Shown here: in pieces, positions 30,078-42,386 of the stretch
How the letters are laid out: each line of letters starts with the position of its first letter
Position numbering within the stretch: the stretch's first letter is position 1
Source of the DNA: Sweltsa coloradensis
Taxonomy: Eukaryota > Arthropoda > Insecta > Plecoptera > Chloroperlidae
Direction: 5' to 3'
DNA length: 64,000 bases
Assembly: GCA_024449915.1 (NCBI GenBank)
Contig: JAMZAV010000365.1
Coordinates: 248,001-312,000 of the forward strand
Made by a program: the position numbers and the translations under genes
The notes under the pieces: model-generated
Database searches by the model: none
The model's input: the letters and a program-made list of their open reading frames with translations, nothing else
Told to the model about the DNA's origin: nothing

Positions 30078-30897
30078 CACTGCCTCCTAGATGTTCGTCG
30101 TGGCTCCTCGTTCCCTGCCTGTCCATGCAACATGGTTTGATTGTTTGAAGGAAATTCGCACTTTTTTCCCACAGCGCTAGTTACCGTCCCCAAGAGCTTT
30201 CTTTTGTTTTCGTTGTTTACATACGATCTGCATACGATTCAATGTCATCATGCCAGAGTTGAGCTGTGTTTTTCTTCATAATAGACAATGGTGCGTGCAA
30301 GAAGTTGTAAGATACCGGGATGCCATTATCTAAAACAAGTAGGCCTTTCTTTGCATGAACTACAGGGAAATAAGAAATTGTGCCACCCAGCCTCGCCCCC
30401 CAGAATCCCCCTTATCACGCGCCACTGCTTGATGGAAAGTAATATTGTTTAGCTCGTGGCCTAGTCAAGACTAGGGCCCGAGTAGGCTACCTAAGCCTTT
30501 TGATATTTGTAATGATTAGGAATAGGAGGCATAGGCCCTCCAGATAAAAATAACATGCCTATTAGCCCTTGCCTTATATTATCAAACAACAAAGTTATCA
30601 ATATCTACTTTTTGTTTAATAACCAGCATAATATAACTAGTCAAATTTGTATATTACTATTCTGCAAACCTTGATAAGTGATGTACGTACACAAAATACG
30701 ATCTAAAACATTCAATTTAGTTGGATTCAACAGTAAACTACATGGGAGATGACATTTAATGTGACAACAACATCAAAAACAAAAGAAAGCTCTTGGGGAC
30801 GGTAACTAGCGCTTTGGACAACAATTAACACTGTGCGCGTGGACAGGCAGGTAACGAGGAGCCACGACGAACATCTAGGAGGCAGTGGATTTTACCA
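30078..30897. mobile_element. P-like DNA element with long TIRs
   Basis: Perfect 8-bp TSD GATTTTAC (30070-30077, 30898-30905). TIRs start CACTGCCTCCTAGATGTTCG on both ends and continue to about 120 bp. An internal THAP-like ORF plus the 8-bp TSD suggest the P superfamily, but hAT is possible. A solo copy of the right end is at 55158-55181. Confidence 0.7.
30288..30452 (+). CDS. Short THAP-like zinc-finger ORF inside the P-like element
   Basis: ATG at 30288 opens a 54-residue frame: MVRARSCKIPGCHYLKQ, then VGLSLHELQGNKKL. The CxxxxC spacing with PGC and the following SLHEL.. resemble the first half of the C2CH THAP domain used by P-type transposases to bind DNA. The final C2H pair and AVPTIF box are not seen, so it is truncated or continues in another exon. 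The ORF is shorter than 60 residues. Function inferred only from the motif. Confidence 0.4.
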   Translation: MVRARSCKIPGCHYLKQVGLSLHELQGNKKLCHPASPPRIPLITRHCLMESNIV

Positions 30898-31108
30898 TTC
30901 GAATCTGGAATATTTCGTCTACTGAATCAGTTTGTCGTATAAATAATATGTTTGGTATTGTTGCTCGGTCACTGTGACTCTCCGGTTGCCTCATGTGCAT
31001 TTGGTTAAAGGGAGGAAACATTTTCATTGAACTGCCGAAATTCATACCGGTAGGCCTACTGTTCCTTGTCGAATATAGGAGCCTGCTAATTCAGTATCGA
31101 CCTTTATG

Positions 31109-31260
31109 CAGTGGTGTAGCTAGGAAATTAAAGGCCTGGGTGCAATAGGTGCTCGATGGGCTTCCTTGGCCCCTGGGCCTTGGCCCCCTCTTGCCGTGGG
31201 CCCCGTTGAGGTATGCCCAGGGGCCCGAGTGCAACTGCACCCCCTATTCCTGCACCTCTG
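31109..31260. mobile_element. 152-bp hAT MITE
   Basis: Perfect TSD CCTTTATG (31101-31108, 31261-31268). Ends CAGTGGTGTAGCTAGG and, reversed, CAGAGGTGCAGGAATAGG. Related to 14853-14967. Confidence 0.85.
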
Positions 31261-31829
31261 CCTTTATGGTCTCTGAAGCCATAGCGTTTTGAGACCGCAC
31301 ATGAAATTTAAGCTTCATTTAAATTTAGACCTTTACAAAATGCTATTAAAATCATTGTTATTGAGCCGTACTACATGCGCTGCAAGGGCCTCCGTATAGA
31401 ACCAAGGCGTGTGGTTAGTTCTTATCCCAGTCAAACGACCCGAACCTCGCGATTACCCACGGAGGTGCTGCAATGGATGAATGAGTCACCTGCCTCTGCC
31501 TCAGACTTCTGTGAAATGGCGTAGTTTTCTCAGGCCTAGCAAATATCTACGCAATGCTTCCTTTCACTTCTCAACATTCTAATATCAACGGTACCTATTT
31601 GCTTTTAACTTCGATGGCTTTTCTTAGTGCATTATTCAATGAGTCCACCTCTCCCCAAGTTTAGGCCTATCTCTCATATTTCGTGTGAAGAATGTTGTAG
31701 TTCATGTGTAAAATCCTATGCTATTGATATTAACCTAGGCTATCAGTTGCTATCTATTCACCCCTTCACGGTACTGGATTATTTGAATTGCCGTTTCATG
31801 GCCTGTGTGATGATCTAGCTAGACAGAGG

Positions 31830-34205
31830 GCGGAGGAAGGAGAGAAGATGGCTAGTTGGAGAATGGAGAGAAAGCCGTATCCGTAGCCGATTGTCCGATA
31901 TCCGTGTCTGTCTGTATTCGTATCAGTTTAAGTGCCAATAAAGTGTGTTATTATATTCGTGGCTCGTTATTCGTAAGTATAAGTGGATAATAAATCAGAA
32001 GTGGGATTGGAGTTCATCGCCGCCGACAGAAAATCACGCTTGTCACCGCCGTTCGTCTCGTCAAGCCTGTCGCCGTGGTGAAAATAATTTCGTAGGCCTA
32101 GGCCTTGCCTTATATTTTGATTGCTTGTAAACAGTAAATACACCGATGGTCTCAGAATTATATGTGAATTGTGTTTCGACGGTATACATAGGCTACAGTA
32201 AATTGAAATTACGAACGCTGAAGTGAACAATTCCGAATTTTCCGTCATATTATTTAATTTTTATCCCATTTCTAAATAGTCCGACATTTTTATTTCAATG
32301 GGAAGCTAGCACCGCCATCTAGATAGCTACCTTGGTTTGGAAACGGGAAACCGGAAACGTGACACGATAACTTTGCATAGGCCTTGCTGTCAGTTGTGAC
32401 AGTTGATCTCTGTTGTGACTTTTGTTTAAACTTGAAGTGAGGACAATTTGAAATCGTATTATGGCTGAAAATAACTCAAATTTACAAACCTTGGCTGAGG
32501 CATGTACGAATCAAGGGTCTTTAGAACAGAATGATGATGCAGGCACTTCTGTCCAGCAAGGGAATAGTAGGTACCCCTGAAGCCTTGTTACGCTTAATGA
32601 TAGAGGAAAACAAGAGAAGGATGACATGCTGATGTCGATTTTGAACAATATGACTCGGCCTACATCAGCTGTGAGTCCTATCAGATTATGCCGGATTTGG
32701 CCCAACAAATTGACCAAGTTACGATGGAGAAGGGTCCTGCAGCCAAGCTTCTGAGTGGTTAAGGTCTATAAATACCATATCAGACCTACCTACACAAGTG
32801 GCCTCAGGGATTTAAATTAGAATCTGTTAGAAGTCATTTGCGAGGCGCAGCTAAAGAATGGTACCTGAGTAGGGTGAACAATATTCATACGTGGGCAGAG
32901 TTCGAGGATCAATTCTGAAAAACATTTATCGGAGGAGATTCTATGACTGACAAATGGAAACAAATGTCTAGTCAAGTACAAGCACGGAACGAGAATATAT
33001 ACATGTATACTCTCACTCGAAGGTAGGATTGTGTGGACAGTTAAACCTGTGGTAAACCACAGGTTAAACCTACCATTTCATGAAATAAAGAAACAAATAC
33101 TGATCGAATTGTGGTCGCAAACAATGTGCAACTATCTAGGCTCTCAATCACATAATGACTGACAAATTGTTGCGCGATCTACGAGAATTCGAAGAAATCG
33201 ATCGCAAGAGGAGTGATCGAATATCTGTTAGGCCTAGTATCAGTGTTGGGGAAGGAACTTTTAAAAAGAACGCATTCTTTTTTTGTGAACTTTTCAGTGA
33301 ACTTACTCTTTTTTTAAATGAATGAACTTGAACTTTTAAAAGTTCTTTTTGAGAACGAACTTTTCAGTTTTAGAAAGTTCATTTGAAATTTCTTTCCGTG
33401 CGTCGAGCAGCCGTTGACTCGCCGCCGTCAACGCTTAAAAACAAAAACAAATCATTCTTCCATCATAGGCCTACGTTGACGCCCGTTCAGCTGTTTACGA
33501 CAAGGTCACGTACGATTCACGAAGTTAAAACGATGCACGCCAACTAATTCGGAAAAAATCTTGGAAGCCTAAAATGCTAAGTATCTGCCATAATTTTACA
33601 AGCTGGTCGACGAGAATGTAGTACAACATCAACACGATCAAAGACAGCTCAACACTTTCGTAAGACTCAAACTCGCGAGTAGTTTGGTACTCGAACACCA
33701 TGTTTGAACATGTTTTTCCTCGTGTTTTTCTTCATTTTACGCCAGCCTTTAATATTTTTTTTTTTTGCAAAAGAACTTTTAATAGAACTTAGTTCATATT
33801 TTAGACGAACTTGAACTTTTCAAAATTTTAGGTTTTAAAAGAACTTTAACTTTTTAAAAGTTCATTATTTGAGCTGTGACTGAACTTTTAAAAAGTTCAT
33901 TTTAAAAAAGAACTGACCCAACACTGCCTAGTAGCCTATGGACCACAATAAAATTGTAACTGCACCGTTAGGCGTACAGGACAGGTACAAAATGAACCAA
34001 ATGTGTACCAACCAGAAGCCACGAGTAGGAATACCGCCTGAACCGACTTTGTCTATCCTAGGACGATTAAAAATGAACCACGAGAAGGAAGAATTGATTA
34101 TGTACATCCACCTGCGTATGCTTTTATGCTTTTGCACAACTAGCCACAAGTCAGCAGATTCTGTAGGCCCGAAACTGACTGCTTCTAGTTTTCAGTTGTA
34201 GCCAT
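31830..34205 (+). pseudogene. Relic of a Ty3/gypsy-like LTR retrotransposon (LTR end and gag)
   Basis: 31830-31975 looks like the 3' part of an LTR (AATAAAG near 31938) followed by a leader with ATCAGAAGTGGGAT. From ATG 32461 runs a gag-like frame broken by several stops. The block near 32797-32919 has the retrotransposon gag pattern (KWPQGFKLE, LRGAAKEWYLSR, W..FEDQF). It is interrupted by the hAT at 33241-33926 and resumes to about 34200. No protease, reverse transcriptase or integrase is present. Dead copy. Confidence 0.6.
33241..33926. mobile_element. Non-autonomous hAT element, GAACTTTT family
   Basis: TIRs CAGTGTTGGGGAAGGAAC and, reversed, CAGTGTTGGGTCAGTTC. TSD CCTAGTAT/CCTAGTAG (7 of 8). 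Subterminal regions are AAGTTC/GAACTT words that self-pair. Inserted in the gag relic. Confidence 0.85.
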
Positions 34206-34232
34206 GGTGATGAAACGACAAACTGGATGTTT

Positions 34233-34988
34233 AATGGCGTTTTCCATTGGCATGCACTGAGTGCGCATTTAGTTCACATTGAAACGTCACGGGTGTCATT
34301 GCACTCGCCGAGTGCTGCACTCATGCAGTCTAGTTCAATCCCCAATGGAATATGAACTCTAAAAAATCGTGCAAACATGGCGTACTGGTACTTTTCAGAC
34401 GCTGATCATCTGACTTGAGTAAATAGAAGCGACAATAAAATATCTTATCAAGGGGCCCGACAACACGGAGAACTTAATTCGAAACTAAAACGTTAATAAA
34501 ACAAAATTATACCTAGGACCTTGGCCTAGCTTCAGCATAATCATGATTCTTGGCTACACTGAGTATAAGCCTTGGCCTAGCAAAAACAATATGTAGCCGC
34601 CATACCTCGTTGTCAGATTGTCAGAATAGCTGCTAATTGTGCCAATGTAACTCTGTATTTTATTGTTCACTTCGTTTTGAGTTTAACATATTGCAATAAC
34701 AAATCTTCATTGCTGTGACTGCCTGACATTTTCAAAATCTAAAAAAAAAAAAACGCGTTTCATTTGTCCGCCATATTGCACTAGATCCGTCGCATTGCTG
34801 TGTGACCCAGTGCAGTTAAGCAATATCCAATCCAACCCAGTGCAGCTCAGTGCAGCACTCGTTTCTAATGCACTCTCAATGGTGTCCGTGCACTGACACT
34901 GAGTTCGCACTTGAATTCCCAATGGATGATGATTCTGATGTAAGTTCACATTCAGTGCGCACTAGTGCGGCCAATGGAAAATGCCATT
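34233..34988. mobile_element. TA-flanked MITE, ATGGCGTTTTCC family
   Basis: Ends AATGGCGTTTTCCATTGGC and, reversed, AATGGCATTTTCCATTGGC, with TA at both borders; arms contain AGTGCGCACT-type palindromes. Smaller relative at 19882-20046 and a fragment at 8262-8325. Confidence 0.65.
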
Positions 34989-35029
34989 ACATTACATTGC
35001 CATACATACATGTGTGGCTCGATGGTCTT

Positions 35030-35465
35030 TGTGTGGCTCGTTGGTCTTGATGTTAGAGAATCTGCTTCCAATGCAGAAGGTCCAGGGTTCGATTCCCGCC
35101 AAAGTCAGAAGTTTTTTAACTTCTGATTTGGACTTTAAGTCCATCAGTTCGTGTCTTAGGAGTTTGTAAACGGTGACTTTGGAGCCGTCCTAGCAACGAA
35201 GCACATATTAAATTCAGAGTTGTTCTGAATTGGCCTTGTTGATTCTGGCGTTGATCTGCTGGTGTTCGCACTGTCCATGGACCATACCACTGATTGCTAT
35301 ATTTCCTATTAAAAATATCGATCTTTGGTTGGTTATTGCTCACTCGTTGATTGCGTCGGGGCCTACAGGGTAGGCTTAATTGCTTTGATTTACTGTCCCC
35401 CACTGAAAATTAGTCATATAACTGAGTGGGTAGACTCCAACTAAATACAATTTATTTATTTATTC
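35030..35465 (+). repeat. Full-length tRNA-derived SINE
   Basis: Uninterrupted relative of 17527-18254: tRNA-like head (anticodon arm TCTGC-TTCCAAT-GCAGA, B box GGTTCGATTCC), a body of about 280 bp, hairpin tail and ATTTATTTATT end. Best reference for the family in this window. Confidence 0.8.
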
Positions 35466-35653
35466 TTAATCTTAAGCTTAAGTGATGGGGTCATGGGAAG
35501 AAGTAGGGAGGGGGGGGGGAGGTAGGCCTACTCCCCTTCCCCTCTGTATGCACCTTTAGGAGGATATGCAATGAGGCACTATTACATTTAAACCATCTGG
35601 CCACTTTCTCATAAACCAAATAACTAATGATGCCCTTGTATTTTTGTTTGCAG

Positions 35654-38459
35654 AATTCGAGTTAGAGTTACTGGACAAGTCGCTGGCCATGTAGCAGCCC
35701 TAGTATACGCTAGATCGGTCACTTGAGCTACGTTGAGAAGCAACTAAGCAAGAAGTTGACGTGTTTTAACTCTCTTATTGAAACGGGGATCGCCTTGAAT
35801 ATCTCGCGTCATTGCCACAATCCGCCTTGAAACTGGATCTTCATGCACTACTCTTCCCAGCGAGATTCAGTAAGTAGCCTACCATGCATTGCCTGCGAGT
35901 TTTTTGTTTGATACGCACTAAAGTTCATATTTAACTTTCTTTCAAATTTATTTGTTGGAACAGACGTTCAGACTATAATTTTCTGAATGTTTAGTCAAAT
36001 CTGTAATTTTTTTAAATAAATTGTAAATTCACTCATAGGTAACTCAGATAAAATATATACTCAAAATACAATTCAATAAGTGATTACAAAATGTTTCACA
36101 TTTTAATCATATTGGTAATTCTAAGGCATAAATTTAATTCCATGTGGTTTATTTCAGATTCTGTGCAAGATCAAGCAAGTGGACGATGCATCTCTTATGC
36201 CCAGTCACGTGGAGACCAGCTCGCCTTGGATAGCCGTCGCAGCATGCCCCGTTGCAACCTCTTCCACCTGGTAAGTACCATACATGGTTGTCTATTCTAT
36301 TGTTCCAGTTTGTAATAAATAATTGTCCTAGTCCTAGATTCAATTAATTAATATTAGATATTAACTAAGTTTTTAAATTCTAAATTGCATGAAAGATAAT
36401 TTCCAGCAGCATGTTGAAGCTAGCAGTTCCTTTACAAATTTTTTAGATCAACATGTGTTGGATCATTCCACCCTAAATCCAATCTCGACTCGCAGATCCA
36501 TGGCTGATAAAATAGTACCGGTAGGGGTGTGCGGGTATCTGAAATTTTGGTTTGGGTATTTAGTACCCGAACTGAAGCGCGACAATTTGGAACCAACTTC
36601 GGTTCTATTCCGGGTAGTTTGAATCGCGCTCGTAAGTCACGACTTCTCGCCAGTAGAAGGCGCTGCCTGAAGATTTCCGGCCATCCGCCGCCACTACACT
36701 CGCTGCTAGTTCCACACTTGTGCTCACTACAGATTGCGCAACGGCATAGTTGTACGAGGCTTTGCTTGTGTCGACACCGCTATATTGATCGTTTCTCCTG
36801 AGTTTGACTACCAGTGTTCGAGTATCGATATAAAACACGACCTTGAGACTGACGTGATGTTTTATGTTTCCATCCACACTAAAGTTAGGTACACTATTTT
36901 GTAATATAATTGCCAATTGGGTTAGGAGCCTTTAGTTTCTCACTTTCGGTATTATTCGAGGTACCGGTAATTAGTATGCCTAATATCAGTAATTTATGCA
37001 ACTTCGGCTTCTGAAAACTTGCGATCGCGGCATTTATATTTTATTTTTCGTCCATGTTGATTTTTCAGATAAAATGAGTGAGCATATTTTTTTAAGTGAT
37101 TGCGCTTCTGAGATGGACGATGATATTGGGTAGGTTGCTGTTTTAGAAATGTTATTTTTTAAACGAATTATCCGGAACCAGAACCGAAAAATCGGGTAGG
37201 CTACCTACTTTTCTACTAGGGCCTACATCGAGTAATCTGAAACCGGTTACGTAGGAAACTGGTTTTCATTTCGTAAACCGGTTTTTCGAAAATCCAAAAA
37301 TCACCTTGTTTAAAAATTTGCTGCGCTTTCCCGTGCAACCCCCGCCACTGTGCACTTGGTCTTGAGGTCGTGCGGTGCCCCAGGCTGTCAGCACTCGGCC
37401 GTCACTCTCTTTTCACTCACCAGTCAGTTTTTTCGACAGCCGCGTCGCCCCTCCACCATCAGCGCAATCTGCTCGGCCGGTACTTAACTTCCCGATACAG
37501 CGCGGTCATCATTAGGCATAGGCCTATGTGCGTTTGTCGTGAGAGCTGTTGAACTGCAGCGGCGGGGGAATATACACACAAAATCTTGTGGAGTAAAACC
37601 GGTTTTGAACCGGTTTAAAACTATTATCCAGTTTGTAAAAATACTATTCGGTGTGGGCCCTATTTCCTACCCGGAACCGAAACCAAAACCTGGAACCGCA
37701 CATCCCTACAAAATAGTAGGGACTACATTACATCTAGTATCTTGACCATTGAGGTCCATTGTTCTAGGCATAACCAGCACTAAGCCGATTATACATGTTT
37801 AATAATTGTAATTTGCTTGTATTTCAGGTTCTGAGCAAGACGAACAAAGTGCCTGCCGACCCAGACCTCTACCCAGTCGCAAGGAGACCCGCCTCGCATC
37901 GAGCAAGATGAACAAAGTGCCCGACTTCTACCTGGTAAGTACCACTCATGGTTGTTTATTCTATTGTTATTTGTTCCAGTTTGAAATAATAATTGTCCTA
38001 GATTCAATTCAAAATATTTTTATCATAGCCTAAGTTTTTAAATTCTAAATCGCATGAAGTATAATTTCCAGCATATGTTCATTGAGCATGTTGAAGTTAG
38101 CAGTTCCTTTACATCAACATGCGTTGATCATTCGACCCTGAATTCAATCTCGATTCGTAGATCCATGGCTGACTAATGAGTAGGGACTACATTACGTCTA
38201 GTATCTTGACCATTGAGGTCCATTGTTCTAGGCATAACCAGCACTAAGCCGATTATACATGTTTAATAATTGTAATTTGCTTGTATTTCAGGTTCTGAGC
38301 AAGACGAACAAAGTGCCTGCCGACCCAGACCTCTCTACCCAGTCGCAAGGAGACCCGCCTCGCATCGAGCAAGATGAACAAAGTGCCTGCCGACCCAGAC
38401 CTCTCTACCCAGTCGCAAGGAGACCCGCCTGGCATCACTACGCCGCTGCATTCCTGTTG
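35654..38459 (+). other. Chain of exon-like blocks including a tandem exon-intron duplication
   Basis: Blocks with strong splice signals: 35654-35869 (tttgtttgcag / GTAAGT), 36158-36270 (tttatttcag / GTAAGT), 37828-37934 (ttgtatttcag / GTAAGT) and 38292-38459 (ttgtatttcag / GTGAGT). The last three are homologous, and the introns after the second and third are near-copies, so an exon plus its intron was duplicated in tandem. Lengths 113, 107 and 168 differ in phase. Reading frames: the 168-bp exon is open throughout in frame 1; the 107-bp exon only in frame 3; the 113-bp exon in frames 1 and 3. No continuous frame passes through all of them, so this may be a non-coding RNA, a spliced 3'UTR, or alternatively used exons. 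The first block contains a uS9-like peptide. Function unknown. Confidence 0.5.
36526..37708. mobile_element. hAT element within the duplicated intron
   Basis: Right TIR (reversed) TAGGGATGTGCGG, left TAGGGGTGTGCGG from 36532; flanks TAAAATAG (36518-36525) and CAAAATAG (37709-37716) agree at 7 of 8. Six extra bases TACCGG precede the left TIR. Absent from the sister intron at 37935-38291, so it inserted after the duplication. Interior has ACCGGTTT/AAACCGGT words. Confidence 0.75.
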
Positions 38460-38971
38460 GTGAGTACTGCACACTGTCTCAATTCTACAGTTTCAGTTTG
38501 CATTGCAGATAAAACTGTAGGGCCTAAAGTATGAATTTGCTATTTTTTGGGGTTAAGTTTGGAGGTTTTACATTCTAAATTGCAGTAGAATGGAATAGGT
38601 TACGTAACTATATAGTACACAAGATTCTCTTCCTTCTTTTCATGTGCCCCCAATCGGCCTACTCGGCGATCATGTGGGAACGGCAATTTTTTTATTTTTT
38701 ATATTTGCGGTCCTAGTTCAAATGAGCTTGCTCGTTGCAAAAATACATGTTCGGATAGGGGTGTGGGTAGGGAATCCAACAGTTGGTACCTTGTCGATGA
38801 CTGCAGGGACCCTGTAGAAAATGTTAAGATCTGTACATAAATAACTTATAAATAAACATTGAACTAGCCAATATCCCTGACCCTAGGCAACTCATTCCAC
38901 TCACCACTGCCCTTCACATCTATTCTTGCCACATTCTGCTCAAACTTCCATTCCTCCTTGATCTAGTATGT

Positions 38972-39386
38972 AGTACAGTAGGCTCTCGAAAATTCGAACT
39001 CTGATATTTTGAAATACCGGTATGACATAATTTGAACTAAGGGCCATGTAGGCCTATGTACACTTGCTAATCAGGATTTGCTTTGCATGTTAGGCCTAAA
39101 TGATTCTGATAATTTGAATTTTATTTAATTTGAAATTCAAATAGGTTCACTAGCCGTTTCATGCTATTTTTATTTCAGAACAATAATCAGATAATTACAG
39201 TAAAACCCCTATGGATCGTTACCGCCTCATCCGTTTTCTCGCCATGATCGCTATAGGCACCGTGCGTTCATCCAACTAGCGCCATGAGTGGACAAATCTG
39301 GCATTAATTGTGTGAAGATTTGGCAATCACCCATCCTTTTCCATGTTATTTGTACATTGTTAAATTGCCGTTAACAATCTTACTAG
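38972..39386 (+). repeat. Fragments resembling pogo/Tigger-type ends
   Basis: CAGTAGGCTCTCGAAAATTC after TA at 38972 and CAGTAAAACCCCTATGGATC at 39200 resemble pogo-like termini. The second stretch (to 39386) reappears inverted at 57545-57640. No transposase seen. Confidence 0.35.
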
Positions 39387-40136
39387 TAGGGATGACGAAA
39401 CCCGACTTTTTTACGACCCGGGTACCCGTCCACATTACCCGCGGGTTACCCGGGTAGTAACACAAAAAAATCGTGTGGGGTGTCTGATGAACTGTGAAGA
39501 AACGCGCAAGCAATTATCGTAATATCTCAGACGTAATGCTGTTCTATAAACAATGACGTGCCGATGAAGTAGTATTTCATAATCACCAAAGAGGAACAGC
39601 AGCGGGCCATTAAGATAACACTCACTGTTTCGTTGCATCTGTTTTATATTATCTTGTCACAGTCAAGTCAAGGTCACGACTCACGATGCGTTGGCTCGGG
39701 GCGCGGGAAGAGGGGGGAGGGGGACTGGAGCCCGAACGAGAGTAAACAAGATCAGGAAAGATTTATCACCATGGGTGATAGCTTTTAAGTTTTGACTTCT
39801 AGCAGATTAAAAACATAAGTGATGTTGTGGTAATTGTTTACGCGGTATAATCTCTGAAAGATCGCACAAGTGGTTAGGCAGGAGGGGGGTGGGGGGGCAT
39901 ACTCGGCACACTGCCACAAGTCGGCAGCATGAACAAAGGACATTATAATTCAAAAGAAAAACGCCGCTAAGCACAAAAGATATAAGAAAGCGCATGTTTA
40001 CATTAGCCTTCCGCCTACAATGTGACACCTCAATTCAGGAACCGGGTTTTACGGGTAAACGGGTAGTGGAAACACAGACCCGTACCCGACTTCGTCGGGC
40101 GGGTACCCGATACCCGGGTACCTGTCGTCTTCCCTA
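39387..40136. mobile_element. Non-autonomous hAT element, GGGTACCCG family
   Basis: Perfect TSD CTTACTAG (39379-39386, 40137-40144). TIRs TAGGGATGACG and, reversed, TAGGGAAGACG. Subterminal DNA is built from CCGGGTACCCG palindromes. No transposase. Confidence 0.9.
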
Positions 40137-41537
40137 CTTACTAGTTGCTATGGATATTGAAAATCGTATATAAACATCAATAAATTCGTTCTGTATCGTC
40201 ATTAAGACACAGTCTCCTAGATACGGATAGAGGCTCTTACCGAGCTGAACCCAAAGTTGTGATTCCAAAGCCCATGGAGAAGAAGTGAAGAGGAAGAAGA
40301 ACCACTCGCTGCCTACGCCTTTTGGATCCGCCTGGCCAGAGAGGACGAACGCAAGATTACTCTCTGGCAGGAATCCCCAGCGATAAGGCAGAAGAAAGAA
40401 GACGTCCGTCCGGCCCTACTAGTCCATGGGCTACGCTACGTAGGGCGTTCGTCAAATTAGCTGACTTCACGTGGTTTTTTTTTTACCCTGGTTTTCGAGT
40501 CACCTGGGGCAGTTCTGACTGCACAGGTCGTCCCAATTGTGGTGGGTTCATCCCGCTTTACCCTCCCACTGGTTTTTGAGTCGCCTGAGTGTCTGGACCA
40601 GCTCACCCAGGTCTTCCCAATTAATTTATTTCTGTTTTTGTGGGTCAATCCCTCTTTGTGACCATGCACAACAACGTGCCCAGCACCGACGATGGTTGGA
40701 AGACGGTCGAGACGCGCGATCAAGCGATCCACAAGCGTGCTCGTATCGAGGAACCCGAGAAAAAGAAGACTGCTGTTGTCCGTGCACCCCGCAAGACGCC
40801 GGATAAACAACAACAAAATGTGCCATTGTTCTTCAGAACAAATTTTCACCGCTGGCCGATCCATCGGCACCTGGTAGCTCCAAGGAGCCCGACAGTGTGT
40901 GTACGACGATATGGACACGCGGACAACCCCTCAACCAAAACGAATCTGTATACCACCGACAAGTTTCCTGAGTCCCGTCTGGTCCCGGGGTAGAATTGGC
41001 CCAGAGCATGGCTCTGCTAATCGTAAAAGGCGATTCAAGAGAAAAAGTCCACCTCGCAAATATCAGCTAGTAAGCGGGGAGTATATTACTCCCCGAACCT
41101 AGAGGCGAGCACTGGCAATCGTCGTCGGGGACCTTTCCCCCCCCTTGACGACCCCCCGGCGACGATGACAATGACACAACGAACAATGACAAAGACTATG
41201 ACGACCGCGACGTGAGAAACCCCCCTTCCTCCTCTTACCCGTGGCTGGTTCTGACCAGCATGGCCCCCCCCCCCCCCTTAGGCTAGAGTGGTGCATTATG
41301 ACCTAACGGTTGACGCGTCCTTAATCCAAATAAACCAAAAAAATCCTGATTACCAGACTGTGATCAGATGCATCAAACCACTATGCAAGTCAGACTTCAC
41401 AGTTGTGAACGCAAAGGACTCACACAAACTCAAGCTCACGTCCATAGACGACTACCGTGCGGTCACGACCGAGCTTAAGGCAAAAGATTGCCAATACCAC
41501 ACCTTCAACACGTCCATGGTTAAAACACACAAGCACG

Positions 41538-42386
41538 TAGGGATGTCAAACGATTAAATTATTAGAATCAAATTCACTTTCACCTCCATAATCGATTATT
41601 AATCGATTTTAATCGTTATGTACAATGTCGGTATAGTAGCAAGTTTCTTTCAAACTTCGGTCTGGTTTCGGTTAGTTTGAATCGCCCGCGCAAGGCACGA
41701 GTTCGCATCGGCGCCGTGGCGGGGACTTGAGCACGCACAACAATCTCGAAGAAGACAGTCGGGAGCATAATCAAGAGGAAGTGGAGGGGTAGATAAAGCA
41801 TACGAGATGAAATTGGCATTAATGCGGTGATCAAATTCAATTGTTTGATGCCATGTTGTCGAAAACTCTTGGCCTAGGCCGAAACACAACACCAGAGCAA
41901 TCACTTTTGTCACACTCAAGACGCCATGTTACGTAAAGGTGCAATTACTGCTCGGCGTTTCAGGCGCGTTGAGTGCGTTTACTGTGTTTATTGGCTGCCG
42001 CGCCAACTACGCCGCGTGGAACGCTTGAACAGAATGCAGCTTTAACTCCGCCCACTCTTTCCGACCTTGCACGGCCAGCGCATGCGCACATGATGACAAG
42101 GCAAGGCAAGGCTGGTACGAACGATGTATCTCGCGTACTAGAAATTGATGGAAACGTATCTCACGGGCGAGCAAGACATTAAATCGGCGGTTATCACGGC
42201 GTATTTGGCGGGAAAACTTAACGTACGGGAACGTTTCTCGCGGGTAATAGGCGGCGGATCTTGAAAACTAAATTTAAAAAAGCGCAAAAATTTAAAATAG
42301 TTTTTTTTTTGTAAAAAATCGATTAATCGTTTTCGATTAATAATCGATTAATCGAATCGATTTAATCGTAATCGTCGACACCCCTA
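41538..42386. mobile_element. Non-autonomous hAT element in LINE ORF1
   Basis: Perfect TSD CAAGCACG (41530-41537, 42387-42394). TIRs TAGGGATGTC and, reversed, TAGGGGTGTC. Subterminal AATCGATTAATCG words. Removing it rejoins the LINE frame, confirming the borders. Confidence 0.92.

Noticed and set aside
41650..41919. ORFs inside 41538-42386
   Set aside because: They lie within a hAT element with clear TSD, in frames without any transposase motif.
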